NCBI RefSeq assembly: GCF_014636315.1
Contig: NZ_BMED01000001.1
Span: forward strand, 1,245,941-1,309,940
Direction of reading: 5' to 3'
Length of the DNA stretch: 64,000 bases
Source of the DNA: Parundibacterium terreum
GTDB lineage: Bacteria; Pseudomonadota; Gammaproteobacteria; Burkholderiales; Burkholderiaceae_D
Shown: positions 6,709 to 15,765 of the stretch, piece after piece
Layout of the letters: every line of letters starts with the position of its first letter
How positions within the stretch are numbered: the first letter of the stretch is position 1
Notes under the pieces: model-generated
What the model was told of the DNA's origin: nothing
Database searches by the model: none
Seen by the model: only the letters and a program-made list of their open reading frames with translations
Made by a program: the position numbers and the translations under genes

Positions 6709-9660
6709 TTGCAATCAGAAGCGCAAAAAGTGATCGACTCGAACATGCAGGCGCCTTGCGTATCCCTCTCCTCTCCCGCGGAAACACCATCCCCCTACCA
6801 AAACGATGAGCTCATTTTTGGCGATTGCTCCGTTGCACGGGCACGCCGTCGCCTGGCACGGCATGACCGGCCTGTCGAAGTGGGAGACCGGGCATTCGAT
6901 CTCTTGATAGCGCTGATGGACGCACAAGGCAAGGTGCTCACCAAAGATCAAATCATGGAACAGGTATGGCCTGGCCGTATCGTTGAGGAAAATACCCTGG
7001 AGGGGCAAATCTCTTTATTGCGCCGGGCTCTGGGGGAAGACAGGGTCGCGATCCGAACGATAGCAGGCCGGGGATACCAATTTGTTGGTGAGCTGCGAAG
7101 GAAACCGGCGCAGCCTGAACAAGCATCGATTCAGGCATCGATGCGGCCGGCCGAGCCTGCACTACCTGCACCTCACGCTGCGGTTGCGAACCTGCCTGCG
7201 AGCGTATCAAAACTGATCGGGCGGGAAGTCGCCTTGGGCGAAATCGCCGAACTGGCCTTACTCAATAGACTCATTACCTTGGTCGGCACAGGAGGCATCG
7301 GCAAAACACGTCTCGCCATTGAGTCTGCACGCCGTATAGCCGAGCGATTCCCGGATGGCGTCTTTCTGGTGGAGCTAGGCTCGGTCAAGTCACCGGAGTT
7401 TGTGCCGGTTGCGGTAGCCCTTGCCTTGGGACTGGCTCCGGGGGATGGAACAGCCTCCCTGGACCGTATCGTATCGGCCATGCACGCCAGGAAGCTGCTC
7501 CTGGTCATTGACAATTGCGAGCATTTGATCGATGCGGTGGCCGAACTGGTGGACCGTTTATTGCGCTCAGCACCGTTGGCATCGGTCATCGCCACGAGCA
7601 GGGAGGCCTTGAGAGCCGATGGAGAATATGTATACCGGGTAGCATCGCTGGAAATCCCGCACGACGACAATGCGGATCCGGGCAAGCTGATGCAATATGG
7701 CGCGCTACAGATGTTTGAAGCACGTTTGGGTGCTTATAAATCGGAGAAAGCCCCGCTGCAGGCCGCTGTGCTAAAGATACGCATTTGCCGACGCCTGGAT
7801 GGCATTCCGCTCGCACTCGAATTAGCGGCCGCGCGTGTGCCGGTTCTTGGCTTGCAAGGCGTGGCAGACCGCTTGCTGGATCGCTTTCAACTGTTGACGA
7901 ATGGCGCCAGAACCGCCCTGCCGCGCCAGCAAACCCTACGCGCCACCCTAGACTGGAGCTACGACCTCCTGCCCCCCGCTGAGCGCACGGTGCTTGGAAG
8001 GCTGAGCGTATTTGCCAATGGGTTTTCCATTGAAGATGCGCAAGCGGTCGCAGCCAGTCAAGAGATCAATCCAGATTCGGTATTTGACTGCGTGGCGAAC
8101 CTTGTCAGCAAGTCGCTCATTTCCCCGGATCTGAATGAGGGCTCCACGCAATTTCGGCTGCTGGAAACTACGCGTGTCTACGCTAGGGAAAAACTCATTG
8201 CGGAAGGCGGCCTGAACGAAGCCTCGCTGCGCCATGCGGCCTATTTCCAACGCATATTTGTAAGCTGTGAAGAAAGTGCCAGCGAAGGGATGACCGCTGA
8301 ATGCCGCACCCGCTATTCCCATCATCTTGAAGACTTTCGGGCCGCTGTTACCTGGGCCTTGAGTGACGGCAGCAATGTCGATGTCGGGGTAAATCTGACG
8401 GTATCCTGGTTGCCTCTGGCTTTGCAATTGGGCCTGCTGGAAGAGTGCCTGGCCCGGGTCGATACCGCGCTGTCATGGATTGATCCGGTGGGCGCCAGCA
8501 TTGACGAACGACGGATGAAGCTGTATGCCGCGCGCGGCGCAGCTCTGCTGTACCGCACAGGTGGGGAGCAGACAGGCGTCGCTTTCAAATTGGCATTAGA
8601 CATTGCCGACAGGATAGGCAACCTCGAATACCAGAAGCGTGGAGTGTGGGGTTATTGGTGCTATTCGTATCTGAATGGCCAGTACGGCACAGCCTTGGAG
8701 CTTGCGCATCGTTTTCTGGAGCTTTCTTCGGCCGACTCGCATCAGTGGGACCATTTAGTGGGCCAACGCATTTTGGGAATTACCCATTTATGCCTTGGCA
8801 ATCTCGCCAAATCCCGAGCTTCGCTGGAAAGCATGCTGGCCGGCCATCCCAAAAACGCAAGCATAGAGCATAGAATTCGATTCCTCTATGATGAAAAAAT
8901 GCTTGCACATGCTTCTCTCGCGCAAACTCTATGGCTCTCCGGCTTTCCAGACCAGGCGATGAAAGTCGCCATGGATGCGCAAGATGAGGCAATTGAACTG
9001 GATCACCTGCCGTCACTTTGCTTCGCATTAAGCGAAGCAGTATGCGTCATCTCCCTGTTGAACGGAGACAATGAGGCGCTGGCAAGAGCCAATACCGCGC
9101 TGACCTCTGCCACCCGCCAGCATGGCGTATCCACCTGGAAAGCGCGCGCGCGCATGTGGGCCGCGCTTGAATCTTTGCAACAAGGAAATTTGGATGCCTA
9201 CGATTACATCATACTGCCTGCACTTTCCGAAATCGGCGATGCGCAGTTTTTTATTTCACTGTGCCCTTTTCTGAGTGGCACCAGTATCGCCCTGGGCAAG
9301 CATGGCCGCATCGCTGACGGATTGAGCTTGATACGGCCGGCAATCGCCCGTGCCCAAGTCAATGGCGATGCAACATCCCTGGTTGAACTTTGCCGTGCGA
9401 ATGCCGTGCTGTTATTAATGCAAGGCGGCTTGGAAGCGGAAAAGTGTGCCGAGGAACAATTGATGGCTGCGCTATCAAGCGCCAGCGAACAGCACTTTCT
9501 GGGTTGGGAACTTCGGTGTGCGGTTTCGCTGGCTGGGGTATGGAAGCGGCAAGGAAAATTAAACTCATCCAACCCGACACTAAAAGCTGTGGTCGGCAAA
9601 TTTACCGAAGGCTATACGACCGCCGATTTGATCGCTGCAGCCGATTTGTTGAAAGCATAG
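6709..9660 (+). CDS. Winged-helix regulator with STAND ATPase and TPR-like domains
   Basis: A 983-residue protein. Residues about 35-115 are an OmpR-type winged helix (FDLLIALMDAQGKVLTKDQI, RRALGEDR, AGRGYQFVGEL). About 165-330 is an NTPase with Walker A GTGGIGKT (193-200) and Walker B LLLVIDNCEH. The remaining 550 residues are helical, with TPR-like repeats expected for this architecture. Such AfsR/MalT-like STAND proteins are signal-gated transcription activators. Nothing nearby is an obvious target. The start is probably TTG at 6709, with AGGGG eight bases upstream. An ATG at 6745 is the alternative. No LuxR domain is present at the C-terminus. Confidence 0.85.
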   Translation: MQSEAQKVIDSNMQAPCVSLSSPAETPSPYQNDELIFGDCSVARARRRLARHDRPVEVGDRAFDLLIALMDAQGKVLTKDQIMEQVWPGRIVEENTLEGQISLLRRALGEDRVAIRTIAGRGYQFVGELRRKPAQPEQASIQASMRPAEPALPAPHAAVANLPASVSKLIGREVALGEIAELALLNRLITLVGTGGIGKTRLAIESARRIAERFPDGVFLVELGSVKSPEFVPVAVALALGLAPGDGTASLDRIVSAMHARKLLLVIDNCEHLIDAVAELVDRLLRSAPLASVIATSREALRADGEYVYRVASLEIPHDDNADPGKLMQYGALQMFEARLGAYKSEKAPLQAAVLKIRICRRLDGIPLALELAAARVPVLGLQGVADRLLDRFQLLTNGARTALPRQQTLRATLDWSYDLLPPAERTVLGRLSVFANGFSIEDAQAVAASQEINPDSVFDCVANLVSKSLISPDLNEGSTQFRLLETTRVYAREKLIAEGGLNEASLRHAAYFQRIFVSCEESASEGMTAECRTRYSHHLEDFRAAVTWALSDGSNVDVGVNLTVSWLPLALQLGLLEECLARVDTALSWIDPVGASIDERRMKLYAARGAALLYRTGGEQTGVAFKLALDIADRIGNLEYQKRGVWGYWCYSYLNGQYGTALELAHRFLELSSADSHQWDHLVGQRILGITHLCLGNLAKSRASLESMLAGHPKNASIEHRIRFLYDEKMLAHASLAQTLWLSGFPDQAMKVAMDAQDEAIELDHLPSLCFALSEAVCVISLLNGDNEALARANTALTSATRQHGVSTWKARARMWAALESLQQGNLDAYDYIILPALSEIGDAQFFISLCPFLSGTSIALGKHGRIADGLSLIRPAIARAQVNGDATSLVELCRANAVLLLMQGGLEAEKCAEEQLMAALSSASEQHFLGWELRCAVSLAGVWKRQGKLNSSNPTLKAVVGKFTEGYTTADLIAAADLLKA

Positions 9661-9845
9661 GTCTCACTCTTAAGATAACGAAAGGTTTCTGATAAGCGCC
9701 ACGCTCCCTGCTACCGCGCGATATCCCCCATTTCCACCAGATCTTCCAGCGCACCATTCACATACAGTCATTGTTTTGATGCATCTTCCCGCACCGCCGA
9801 GAAAAATCTATGTAGCGCCAGTCGGCCAACCTTGCGCCTTTCAGA

Positions 9846-10487
9846 TCATCGCTTACCAGCTTCATGTTGTGAGGCAGAATAAAGTATATAGCCGAATACG
9901 GCCTTCCTCACTCTGGCGACCAGCGCCGGCTCATTTGTCTCTCCGCGCTGGCCCGCCGCATCCACCAGCGCCTTGACGATGGAAGCCAGATCGCGGGAAG
10001 TTGTTGCCAGGTCCTTGCGCGCCACCATACCCGTACCCGCCAGGCAGCGCTCAAATTTCTTTGCTATCTCGCGCCCCATGCGCACGTAGTCTTCGCTCAT
10101 CGGCAGGCGAATTTCCTCCACATCCAGCAAACGCGCCAGGCCGGGCCGCCTGAACTGGTGTTTGACAGCGGCGCGGATCAGCAGCTCCAGCCCTGCATGC
10201 GGGTCATTGGTGATTTCAATTGAATTGACATCCTCCAGCAATTGCTCTGCCTCTCTATTGATCAGCGCGCGGGTAATCGCATCCTTGCTTGGAAAATACT
10301 GATACAGCGAGCCTATGCTCACGCCGGCCAGCGCAGCAACGGCGTTGGTGGTGTAGGCAGCGAGCCCTTCCGTCTCAAGAATGCGAGCTGCCGCCTCCAG
10401 AATTGCGGCAACCGTGGCGACCGCGCGCCCCTGGCCCGGCGTTTTACGGGGCGTAAGCGATGGATCTTCAGTTTTTTTTGAGGCCAT
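9846..10487 (-). CDS. TetR family transcriptional regulator
   Basis: A 213-residue protein with an N-terminal TetR helix-turn-helix: ILEAAARILETEG, then TTNAVAALAGVSIGSLYQYF and PSKDAI. The C-terminal ligand-binding domain is unrecognised. The reading frame extends to a TTG at 10505, but the ATG at 10487 avoids overlapping the palindrome that is probably its operator. It is divergent from the IMPase-like/NmrA-like/cupin genes and is the likely repressor of that set. Confidence 0.85.
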   Translation of the reverse strand: MASKKTEDPSLTPRKTPGQGRAVATVAAILEAAARILETEGLAAYTTNAVAALAGVSIGSLYQYFPSKDAITRALINREAEQLLEDVNSIEITNDPHAGLELLIRAAVKHQFRRPGLARLLDVEEIRLPMSEDYVRMGREIAKKFERCLAGTGMVARKDLATTSRDLASIVKALVDAAGQRGETNEPALVARVRKAVFGYILYSASQHEAGKR

Positions 10488-10504
10488 TGGAAAGCGAGTA
10501 TTCA

Positions 10505-10524
10505 ATGTGAGCTAAAGCTCATAT
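10505..10524. promoter_or_regulatory. Putative TetR operator
   Basis: ATGTGAGCT-AA-AGCTCATAT is an inverted repeat with nine-base arms and one mismatch, in the short gap between the tetR-type gene and the divergent IMPase-like gene. Position and symmetry fit a TetR autoregulatory operator controlling both directions. Confidence 0.55.
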
Positions 10525-10570
10525 TATGACATCCAGCTTCTTAATGAAAGAAAAATCAAAGGAAAAAATG

Positions 10571-11398
10571 ATGACAACGAATACTCAGCAAACTCAGCAA
10601 AACATGAATGAAGAAGGCATATTACTGGCACAAGTCGTACAGATCATCCAGTCTGCCGGCCAGCGCCTGAAGGAACGCTACTCTGCCGGCGCCCGCCCGC
10701 GCAATGCGGAAAATCTGGTCGCAGCGCTGGACGCCAATGATGCCGCTTCGCTCGACATCCTACGCGACGCGCTTTCAGCGGCCCGGCCGGGTGCGCAGTG
10801 GGCGGAAGATGAGGTGGAAGGCGGCATGTTGCCCGCCGGAGAATGGTGGATAGTCGATCCGGTCGAAGGCAATATCAACCACATTCACGGGATGGAGGAT
10901 TGGAGCGTGACCGCAACCCTGGTACGCGACAATATCCCAGTGTTGACGGCCATTTACCTGCCTCTGAGCGGGCAGACCTACACAGCGATACGCGGGCACG
11001 GTGCATGGCTGAACGGCTCCCGCCTGCATGCCTCGGTTAAAACCGCATTAAATACCGCGCTGGTAGCAACAGGCCAGGCAAAACCAGGCGAAGGTAAGGA
11101 GACTTACCGCCGCATAGGCCAATCCGTGACTGCCATGCTGGAGGCAGCGCTCGTCGTACGCGTCTCGGTACCGGCCACTTCGCAACTTCTGCATGTCGCT
11201 GCCGGCAGCATGGACGCGTTCTGGCAGTTCAGCAACGTCCGTTCCGGGCTGGTGGCCGGTGCCTTGCTGGCAGCGGAAGCCGGCGCAATCGTCACGGATA
11301 CGCATGGACGGCCATGGACACTGGCCAGCGATAATTTCCTGGCGAGCGCCCCTGCCGTGCATGCAGACGCGGTCGCAGTCTTGTGCACCATCGTTTAA
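10571..11398 (+). CDS. Inositol monophosphatase family protein with altered metal site
   Basis: A 275-residue protein with the fold-defining IMPase landmarks: WAEDE (metal ligand loop) and WIVDPVEGNIN, corresponding to the WIVDPIDGTxN motif. Two positions are unusual. The second metal Asp of DPIDGT is Glu and the Thr is Asn, and the C-terminal WDxAAG motif reads RSGLVAG. Typical family members use magnesium to hydrolyse inositol phosphate or nucleotide 3'-phosphates. Here catalysis may be changed or lost. The ATG at 10571 (or 10568) lies behind AAAGGA. It is first in a group with the NmrA-like and cupin genes, controlled by the divergent TetR. Confidence 0.75.
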   Translation: MTTNTQQTQQNMNEEGILLAQVVQIIQSAGQRLKERYSAGARPRNAENLVAALDANDAASLDILRDALSAARPGAQWAEDEVEGGMLPAGEWWIVDPVEGNINHIHGMEDWSVTATLVRDNIPVLTAIYLPLSGQTYTAIRGHGAWLNGSRLHASVKTALNTALVATGQAKPGEGKETYRRIGQSVTAMLEAALVVRVSVPATSQLLHVAAGSMDAFWQFSNVRSGLVAGALLAAEAGAIVTDTHGRPWTLASDNFLASAPAVHADAVAVLCTIV

Positions 11399-11435
11399 AA
11401 AAACCTTCCCATAAAATTCATACAGAAAGTTCACT

Positions 11436-12113
11436 ATGTCCCGATATGCAGTCATTGGCGCCAGCAGTGGCACCGGATTAGCGCTGGTGCGGCATCTGGA
11501 AAGCCAACAGCTTGCCGTACGCGCGATATCCCGCCATCCACCGCAGAAGAGCGAATTCATCGAACCCTATGCCGCCGATATTACCGATGCCAAGGCAATC
11601 TCAGCGGCGCTGGACGGCCAGTTTGATGCGGTTTTTTTTACAGTCGATATCCACGGCCTGTTCAACTCGCGGGAAAGCATACGCGCCGTGATGTACCAGG
11701 GCTGCGTGAATGCGATACAGGCTTGCGAAAGTGCCGCAACCAAATTTGGCTCTGCACCAAAATTCATCCTGCTCTCCGTCATTGGCGCCAACCAGCCGTC
11801 CTGGGTCTGGCATTTACTCAATGCAGCCAAGCGCGGCATGCAAAAAAATATTCTCGACCGCGAGCAGGCACTGCAGAACAGCAGCCTGCCCTATATCATC
11901 TGCCGGGCGCCAAAATTAAGCGATACAGCGGCCAGCCAGACGGCTATCGCCGCCACTCCCCCGCAGCACAAACTGGACATGGCGATGGGTATCGCACGTA
12001 TAGACCTGGCACGCACGCTGCTTCTTGCTGCCGGCCATGCTCCCGGACATTCTAGCTGGGACGTATACGCCGATGCGGCAGGCCCGGTGCCCAATTGGCT
12101 GCGAACCGCATGA
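11436..12113 (+). CDS. NAD(P)-binding NmrA/SDR-like protein
   Basis: A 225-residue atypical short-chain dehydrogenase-like protein. The N-terminus has a Rossmann motif GASSGTG (residues 8-14) after beta strand YAVI. No YxxxK catalytic pair is evident, as in NmrA-like sensors and NAD(P)H-binding epimerase relatives. It may bind NADP(H) as a redox sensor or reduce an unknown substrate. It begins 37 bases after the IMPase-like gene and ends against the cupin gene, so co-transcription is likely. Confidence 0.75.
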   Translation: MSRYAVIGASSGTGLALVRHLESQQLAVRAISRHPPQKSEFIEPYAADITDAKAISAALDGQFDAVFFTVDIHGLFNSRESIRAVMYQGCVNAIQACESAATKFGSAPKFILLSVIGANQPSWVWHLLNAAKRGMQKNILDREQALQNSSLPYIICRAPKLSDTAASQTAIAATPPQHKLDMAMGIARIDLARTLLLAAGHAPGHSSWDVYADAAGPVPNWLRTA

Positions 12114-12215
12114 TGAATGCACTGCCCCATCGTGATACCCGGCAACCGCAATTTTGTCCTATCCGGCAAGGCTATTTTTTCGCACAATAAGGCTCCCATC
12201 ATCACGGAGCCCCTC

Positions 12216-12536
12216 TTGTCCAAGCATCAACTCACTCAAATCGCCGCCGGCTTGCCGGCATCCTGGGCTTCGCAACTGGTAGGCACGGCCGGGCCTGCAC
12301 GCATCAAGGTCGTACGCATGGATGCGCAAGCCTATCATGAAGAAACCCATGCGCAGGATGAGGCTTTACTGGTGCTGGACGGGCAGATGCTGCTGAGTGT
12401 TTCTGGCCAGGAGATCAGGGTCGGCGCAGGTGAGCTTTACATCGTCCAGGCAGGCACCCCACATGCGGTACTGGCAGGCAGCAGCGGCACGCTGGTGATT
12501 ATTGATACGGCGGCCACCGCAGTAGCATCGTGTTAG
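12216..12536 (+). CDS. Small cupin-domain protein
   Basis: About 106 residues forming a single cupin barrel. The motif HEETHAQDEALLVLDGQ matches cupin motif 1 (metal-binding His and Glu), and IVQAGTPHAVLAG matches motif 2 with its His. Such small cupins bind a metal and may act as dioxygenases, isomerases or binding proteins. I prefer a TTG start at 12216 with CGGAG upstream, because the N-terminal 33 residues from the ATG at 12117 look like untranslated sequence. The longer form cannot be excluded. The 3' end overlaps the convergent araC-type gene by four bases. Confidence 0.7.
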   Translation: MSKHQLTQIAAGLPASWASQLVGTAGPARIKVVRMDAQAYHEETHAQDEALLVLDGQMLLSVSGQEIRVGAGELYIVQAGTPHAVLAGSSGTLVIIDTAATAVASC

Positions 12537-13489
12537 TCTTGCTGCGCCAAATCTGTATGCTCGTTTGCGGCAGGCTCGGAGGCCGTTAAGCCAGAGCGAT
12601 ATTCCCTGGGCGGGAGTCCCATTACCCGCTTGAATGCATTGCTGAAGGCGCTTTCAGATTCGTAGCCGAACGATAGCCCTATGGAAGAGACAGATGCCTT
12701 GCTGTTTGCAAGACTCTGGCCCGCCAGCCGCATGCGCCAGCGCAGCAGGTAATCCAGCGGGCTCGTCCCGACCAGATTTTTAAAGCGTAATGCGAACGCA
12801 GAGCGCGACATGCCCACCGAACTGGCCAGTTCTGCCAGGGTCCAGCGCTGGGTAGGCGCTCCATGCATCAAGCCAAGTGCGGCGCCTATTTTTGCGTCGG
12901 CCAGCGCTGCCATCCAGCCGGATAAAGCACGGGTATCGCTGGCCAGGTAGGCACGCAGTGTTTGCACCAGCATGATATGGGCCAGATGCTCCGCCATCGT
13001 GGAGGTGCCGATTGCATCTCCCAACTGCTCGGCGGCCAGGCGCTTCAGCACCCACAGCAGTACATCGGCCTGGTCGGAGCCCGCAGGAATATGGATCAGC
13101 GGCGGCAGGCTATCCAGGAAAAAAGCCGCGTTTGCGGCATCCAGGCTGAATTTGCCGCCTATCAGCAAGGTGTCGGGATTATCGCCATATTGCACCGCCC
13201 GGTTAACGACACGCGCATACAGTTCACGCGCATCCACCACAGGCAATGCCAGATCGCTAGCCAGTTTATACGGGCGGCCATCGGTCAACAGATAACAATC
13301 GCCGGCCCGCAACTGCACCGGCTGCCCACTTCCCTCCATCGCCAGCCAGCAACTTCCTTCTGCCAGCGTATTGAACTTGAGTCCTTTATAACCGGGGAAT
13401 TGCAGACACCATTCTCCACCCACGGCGAGGCGTGCAGAGAGCACACCGCGCGCATTCAATAAAGACAATACATCCGATAAGGGATCCAT
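12533..13489 (-). CDS. AraC family transcriptional regulator
   Basis: A 318-residue protein. The N-terminal half is a cupin-like sensor domain (WCLQFPGYKGLKF, GDCYLLTDGRPY). The C-terminal 100 residues hold two helix-turn-helix units (WTLAELASSVGMSRSAFALRF and SIGLSFGYESESAFSNAFKR). The fold matches the AraC group with an AraC_binding_2/cupin_6-type domain, often repressing or activating an adjacent oxidoreductase. The divergent neighbour is an SDR gene, the probable target, with 148 bases between them. It overlaps the cupin gene end convergently. Confidence 0.87.
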   Translation of the reverse strand: MDPLSDVLSLLNARGVLSARLAVGGEWCLQFPGYKGLKFNTLAEGSCWLAMEGSGQPVQLRAGDCYLLTDGRPYKLASDLALPVVDARELYARVVNRAVQYGDNPDTLLIGGKFSLDAANAAFFLDSLPPLIHIPAGSDQADVLLWVLKRLAAEQLGDAIGTSTMAEHLAHIMLVQTLRAYLASDTRALSGWMAALADAKIGAALGLMHGAPTQRWTLAELASSVGMSRSAFALRFKNLVGTSPLDYLLRWRMRLAGQSLANSKASVSSIGLSFGYESESAFSNAFKRVMGLPPREYRSGLTASEPAANEHTDLAQQD

Positions 13490-13637
13490 AGATAGATTTT
13501 TGGACGATCCAGCAAAATTTAAAGATTATTCTGCATGGATTATCCAGGCAACGGCGAATATGATCAAGCACCGACTGACGAAGCCGCTCAGCAAGCAGCG
13601 AACGGCGCAGCCATGATTTCTTCTTATAGGAGCCACG

Positions 13638-14642
13638 ATGAACACCGCACAAAACAGCACTCAAAATAGCCAGCAGTCCCAGATAAACTCAGGCTTTGGC
13701 AAGCACACCAGCGCGCAACAGGCACTGGGCGGCGTCGATCTGAGCGGCAAGATTGCGATCGTGACCGGCGGCCACTCCGGACTGGGCCTGGAAACCACCC
13801 GCGCGCTGGCCGAGGCCGGTGCCCACGTGATCGTCGCCTCGCGCTCGCCGGACAAGGCGCGGGCGGCGCTGGCTGGTATCCCACGCGTGGAACAGGGCGT
13901 GCTCGATCTGCTCGACCCTACCTCCATCACCCGGTTTGCACAGAACTTTGTCGCTTCCGGCCGGCCTTTGCACATCCTGGTCAACAATGCGGGGATCATG
14001 GCTCTGCCGCTGCAACACGACAGCCGCGGTTATGAACTCCATTTCGCGGCAAATCATCTTGGCCATTTTCAGCTGACGGCGGGATTGTTGCCGGCCTTGC
14101 GCAGCGCGGGCAATGCCGGCGGCGCCCGCGTGGTTTCCGTATCCTCGCGTGGACATCACTTTAGCGGCGTGTCGCTTGAAGATACGCATTTCCAGCACCG
14201 GGAATATGACAAATGGAAAGCCTACGGCCAATCAAAGACCGCCAATATCCTGTTTGCGCTGGAACTGGACAAGCGCGGTGCACGCCACGGCATACGCGCG
14301 TTCTCTCTCCATCCTGGCCGCATTTTGGATACCGACCTGAAGCGCTATCTGAGCGATGAAGACTTGCGGACCATGGGCGTGCTGGACGAAGAAGGCCAGC
14401 TCATCAATGCAGAAAGGTACAAGACCCCCAACCAGGGCGCAGCCACCAGCGTATGGTGCGCAGCAAACCCGCAACTACAGGGTCTGGGCGGGGTGTATTG
14501 CGAAGACGCCGACATCGCGCATGCAGTAGCGGCAGATTCCAAGGAAGATTTCGGCGTGAAGCCATGGGCCATCGACCCCGGGTTTGCCGAGCGCCTGTGG
14601 TCCATCAGTGAACAGCAGACCGGCATCACCTTTACGCTCTAA
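13638..14642 (+). CDS. Short-chain dehydrogenase/reductase
   Basis: A 334-residue SDR of the longer retinol-dehydrogenase/WW-domain-oxidoreductase-like type. NAD(P)-binding TGGHSGLGLE is near residue 37, NNAGIMA is the structural motif, and the active site has Ser in SVSSRGH and Tyr/Lys in YGQSK. It is a cytosolic NAD(P)-dependent alcohol or ketone oxidoreductase with unknown substrate. TAGGAG precedes the ATG. It is divergent from the araC-type gene that likely controls it. Confidence 0.85.
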   Translation: MNTAQNSTQNSQQSQINSGFGKHTSAQQALGGVDLSGKIAIVTGGHSGLGLETTRALAEAGAHVIVASRSPDKARAALAGIPRVEQGVLDLLDPTSITRFAQNFVASGRPLHILVNNAGIMALPLQHDSRGYELHFAANHLGHFQLTAGLLPALRSAGNAGGARVVSVSSRGHHFSGVSLEDTHFQHREYDKWKAYGQSKTANILFALELDKRGARHGIRAFSLHPGRILDTDLKRYLSDEDLRTMGVLDEEGQLINAERYKTPNQGAATSVWCAANPQLQGLGGVYCEDADIAHAVAADSKEDFGVKPWAIDPGFAERLWSISEQQTGITFTL

Positions 14643-14667
14643 GCCATCTGAGGTGCCCGGTTGCCCA

Positions 14668-15486
14668 TCAGCGATCAACGGTAACGATATGCGCCTGTAT
14701 CTTGCCTATCACCGGGCCGCGTCCGAACATCATTGCAATGGCCGCCTCGGCGGCGTCGGTCGCCTCTTCCAGCCTGTCTTTGCCGCGCGCCTCTATCTCG
14801 CCGCGCATGGGGGTACCCTGGCAAAGGGCAATGGCCGGAATGCGTGCAGATTCAGCCTGGCAGCGAACCGGCACCGTGGCAATACGTGGCGGCTCGGTGA
14901 AGCCGCCGGCCCTCAGGTCTTGCACAATTTGCGCAAAATCATGATAGCCGTGCGGCGTGCGCACCATGAAGCGCGGCGGGTCTTGCGGAAAAACCTCGGC
15001 CAGCGCCGTCGTCACCACGTGCGCAAATTCGTTTTCTTCTATGCGGTCCCACACGTTGAAGATGAAGATGCCGCCCGGGCGCAATACCCGCTTCGCTTCT
15101 GAAAAAGCCTTGGCCTTATCCGGGAAGAACATCACGCCGAACTGGCACACCACCGCATCAAAGCTCGCATCGTCAAAGGGCAATTGCATCGCATCGGCCT
15201 GGCGCCACTCAACTGCGCGCTGGGTGCCGATACTGCTGGCCATATCCAGCATGGCCTGGTTCAGATCAGTGGCGACAATCTCCACTTTCGCGGGCAAGGC
15301 CGATGCGAGTTTGCGCGTGACAACGCCGGTGCCTGCGGCAATTTCCAGCACGCTGGCAAGCGGCCGCGCAAGCAGCCGGCTCACCAGATCTGCTGCATAC
15401 GGTTCAAAGATCAAGGGCACCAGATAATCTTGGTAGCACTTGGGAACGGAGCCGCTAAAGACTTTGTCGGTATCCGGATTGTTCAT
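14668..15486 (-). CDS. Class I SAM-dependent methyltransferase
   Basis: A 272-residue methyltransferase of the UbiE/Methyltransf_11 type. Motif I is VLEIAAGTGVVTR (near residue 50), the post-I acidic residue is in VATDLNQAML, and motif IV appears as FDAVVCQFGVMFF with RVLRPGGIF after it. It transfers a methyl group from S-adenosylmethionine to an unidentified acceptor. AGGAGA lies four to five bases before the ATG at 15486. Convergent with the SDR gene, which ends 25 bases away. Confidence 0.85.
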   Translation of the reverse strand: MNNPDTDKVFSGSVPKCYQDYLVPLIFEPYAADLVSRLLARPLASVLEIAAGTGVVTRKLASALPAKVEIVATDLNQAMLDMASSIGTQRAVEWRQADAMQLPFDDASFDAVVCQFGVMFFPDKAKAFSEAKRVLRPGGIFIFNVWDRIEENEFAHVVTTALAEVFPQDPPRFMVRTPHGYHDFAQIVQDLRAGGFTEPPRIATVPVRCQAESARIPAIALCQGTPMRGEIEARGKDRLEEATDAAEAAIAMMFGRGPVIGKIQAHIVTVDR

Positions 15487-15765
15487 CATGTCTCCTCTTG
15501 CATCCAAGCGCCGTCAGTGATGCGTCTTGCCAATAATGGTGCACCAGAAAGTAAGCGCCTGATCTTACAAGCGGGAAAGCCCGCGTCCGATGCGGAAAGC
15601 ACTCACGATTCAGTAATATTGCAGTGCAACCAAAGAGCACAAAACTTTTAAACGAGGAATGCCTGCTGAGAATTATAGGCCGCTCGCCGCAGTATCAGGC
15701 TGCGATCTGAAAAATCTCTGCCACCTTACTCCCCGTCATTATTTTTTCCTTAACCAGGACACATC

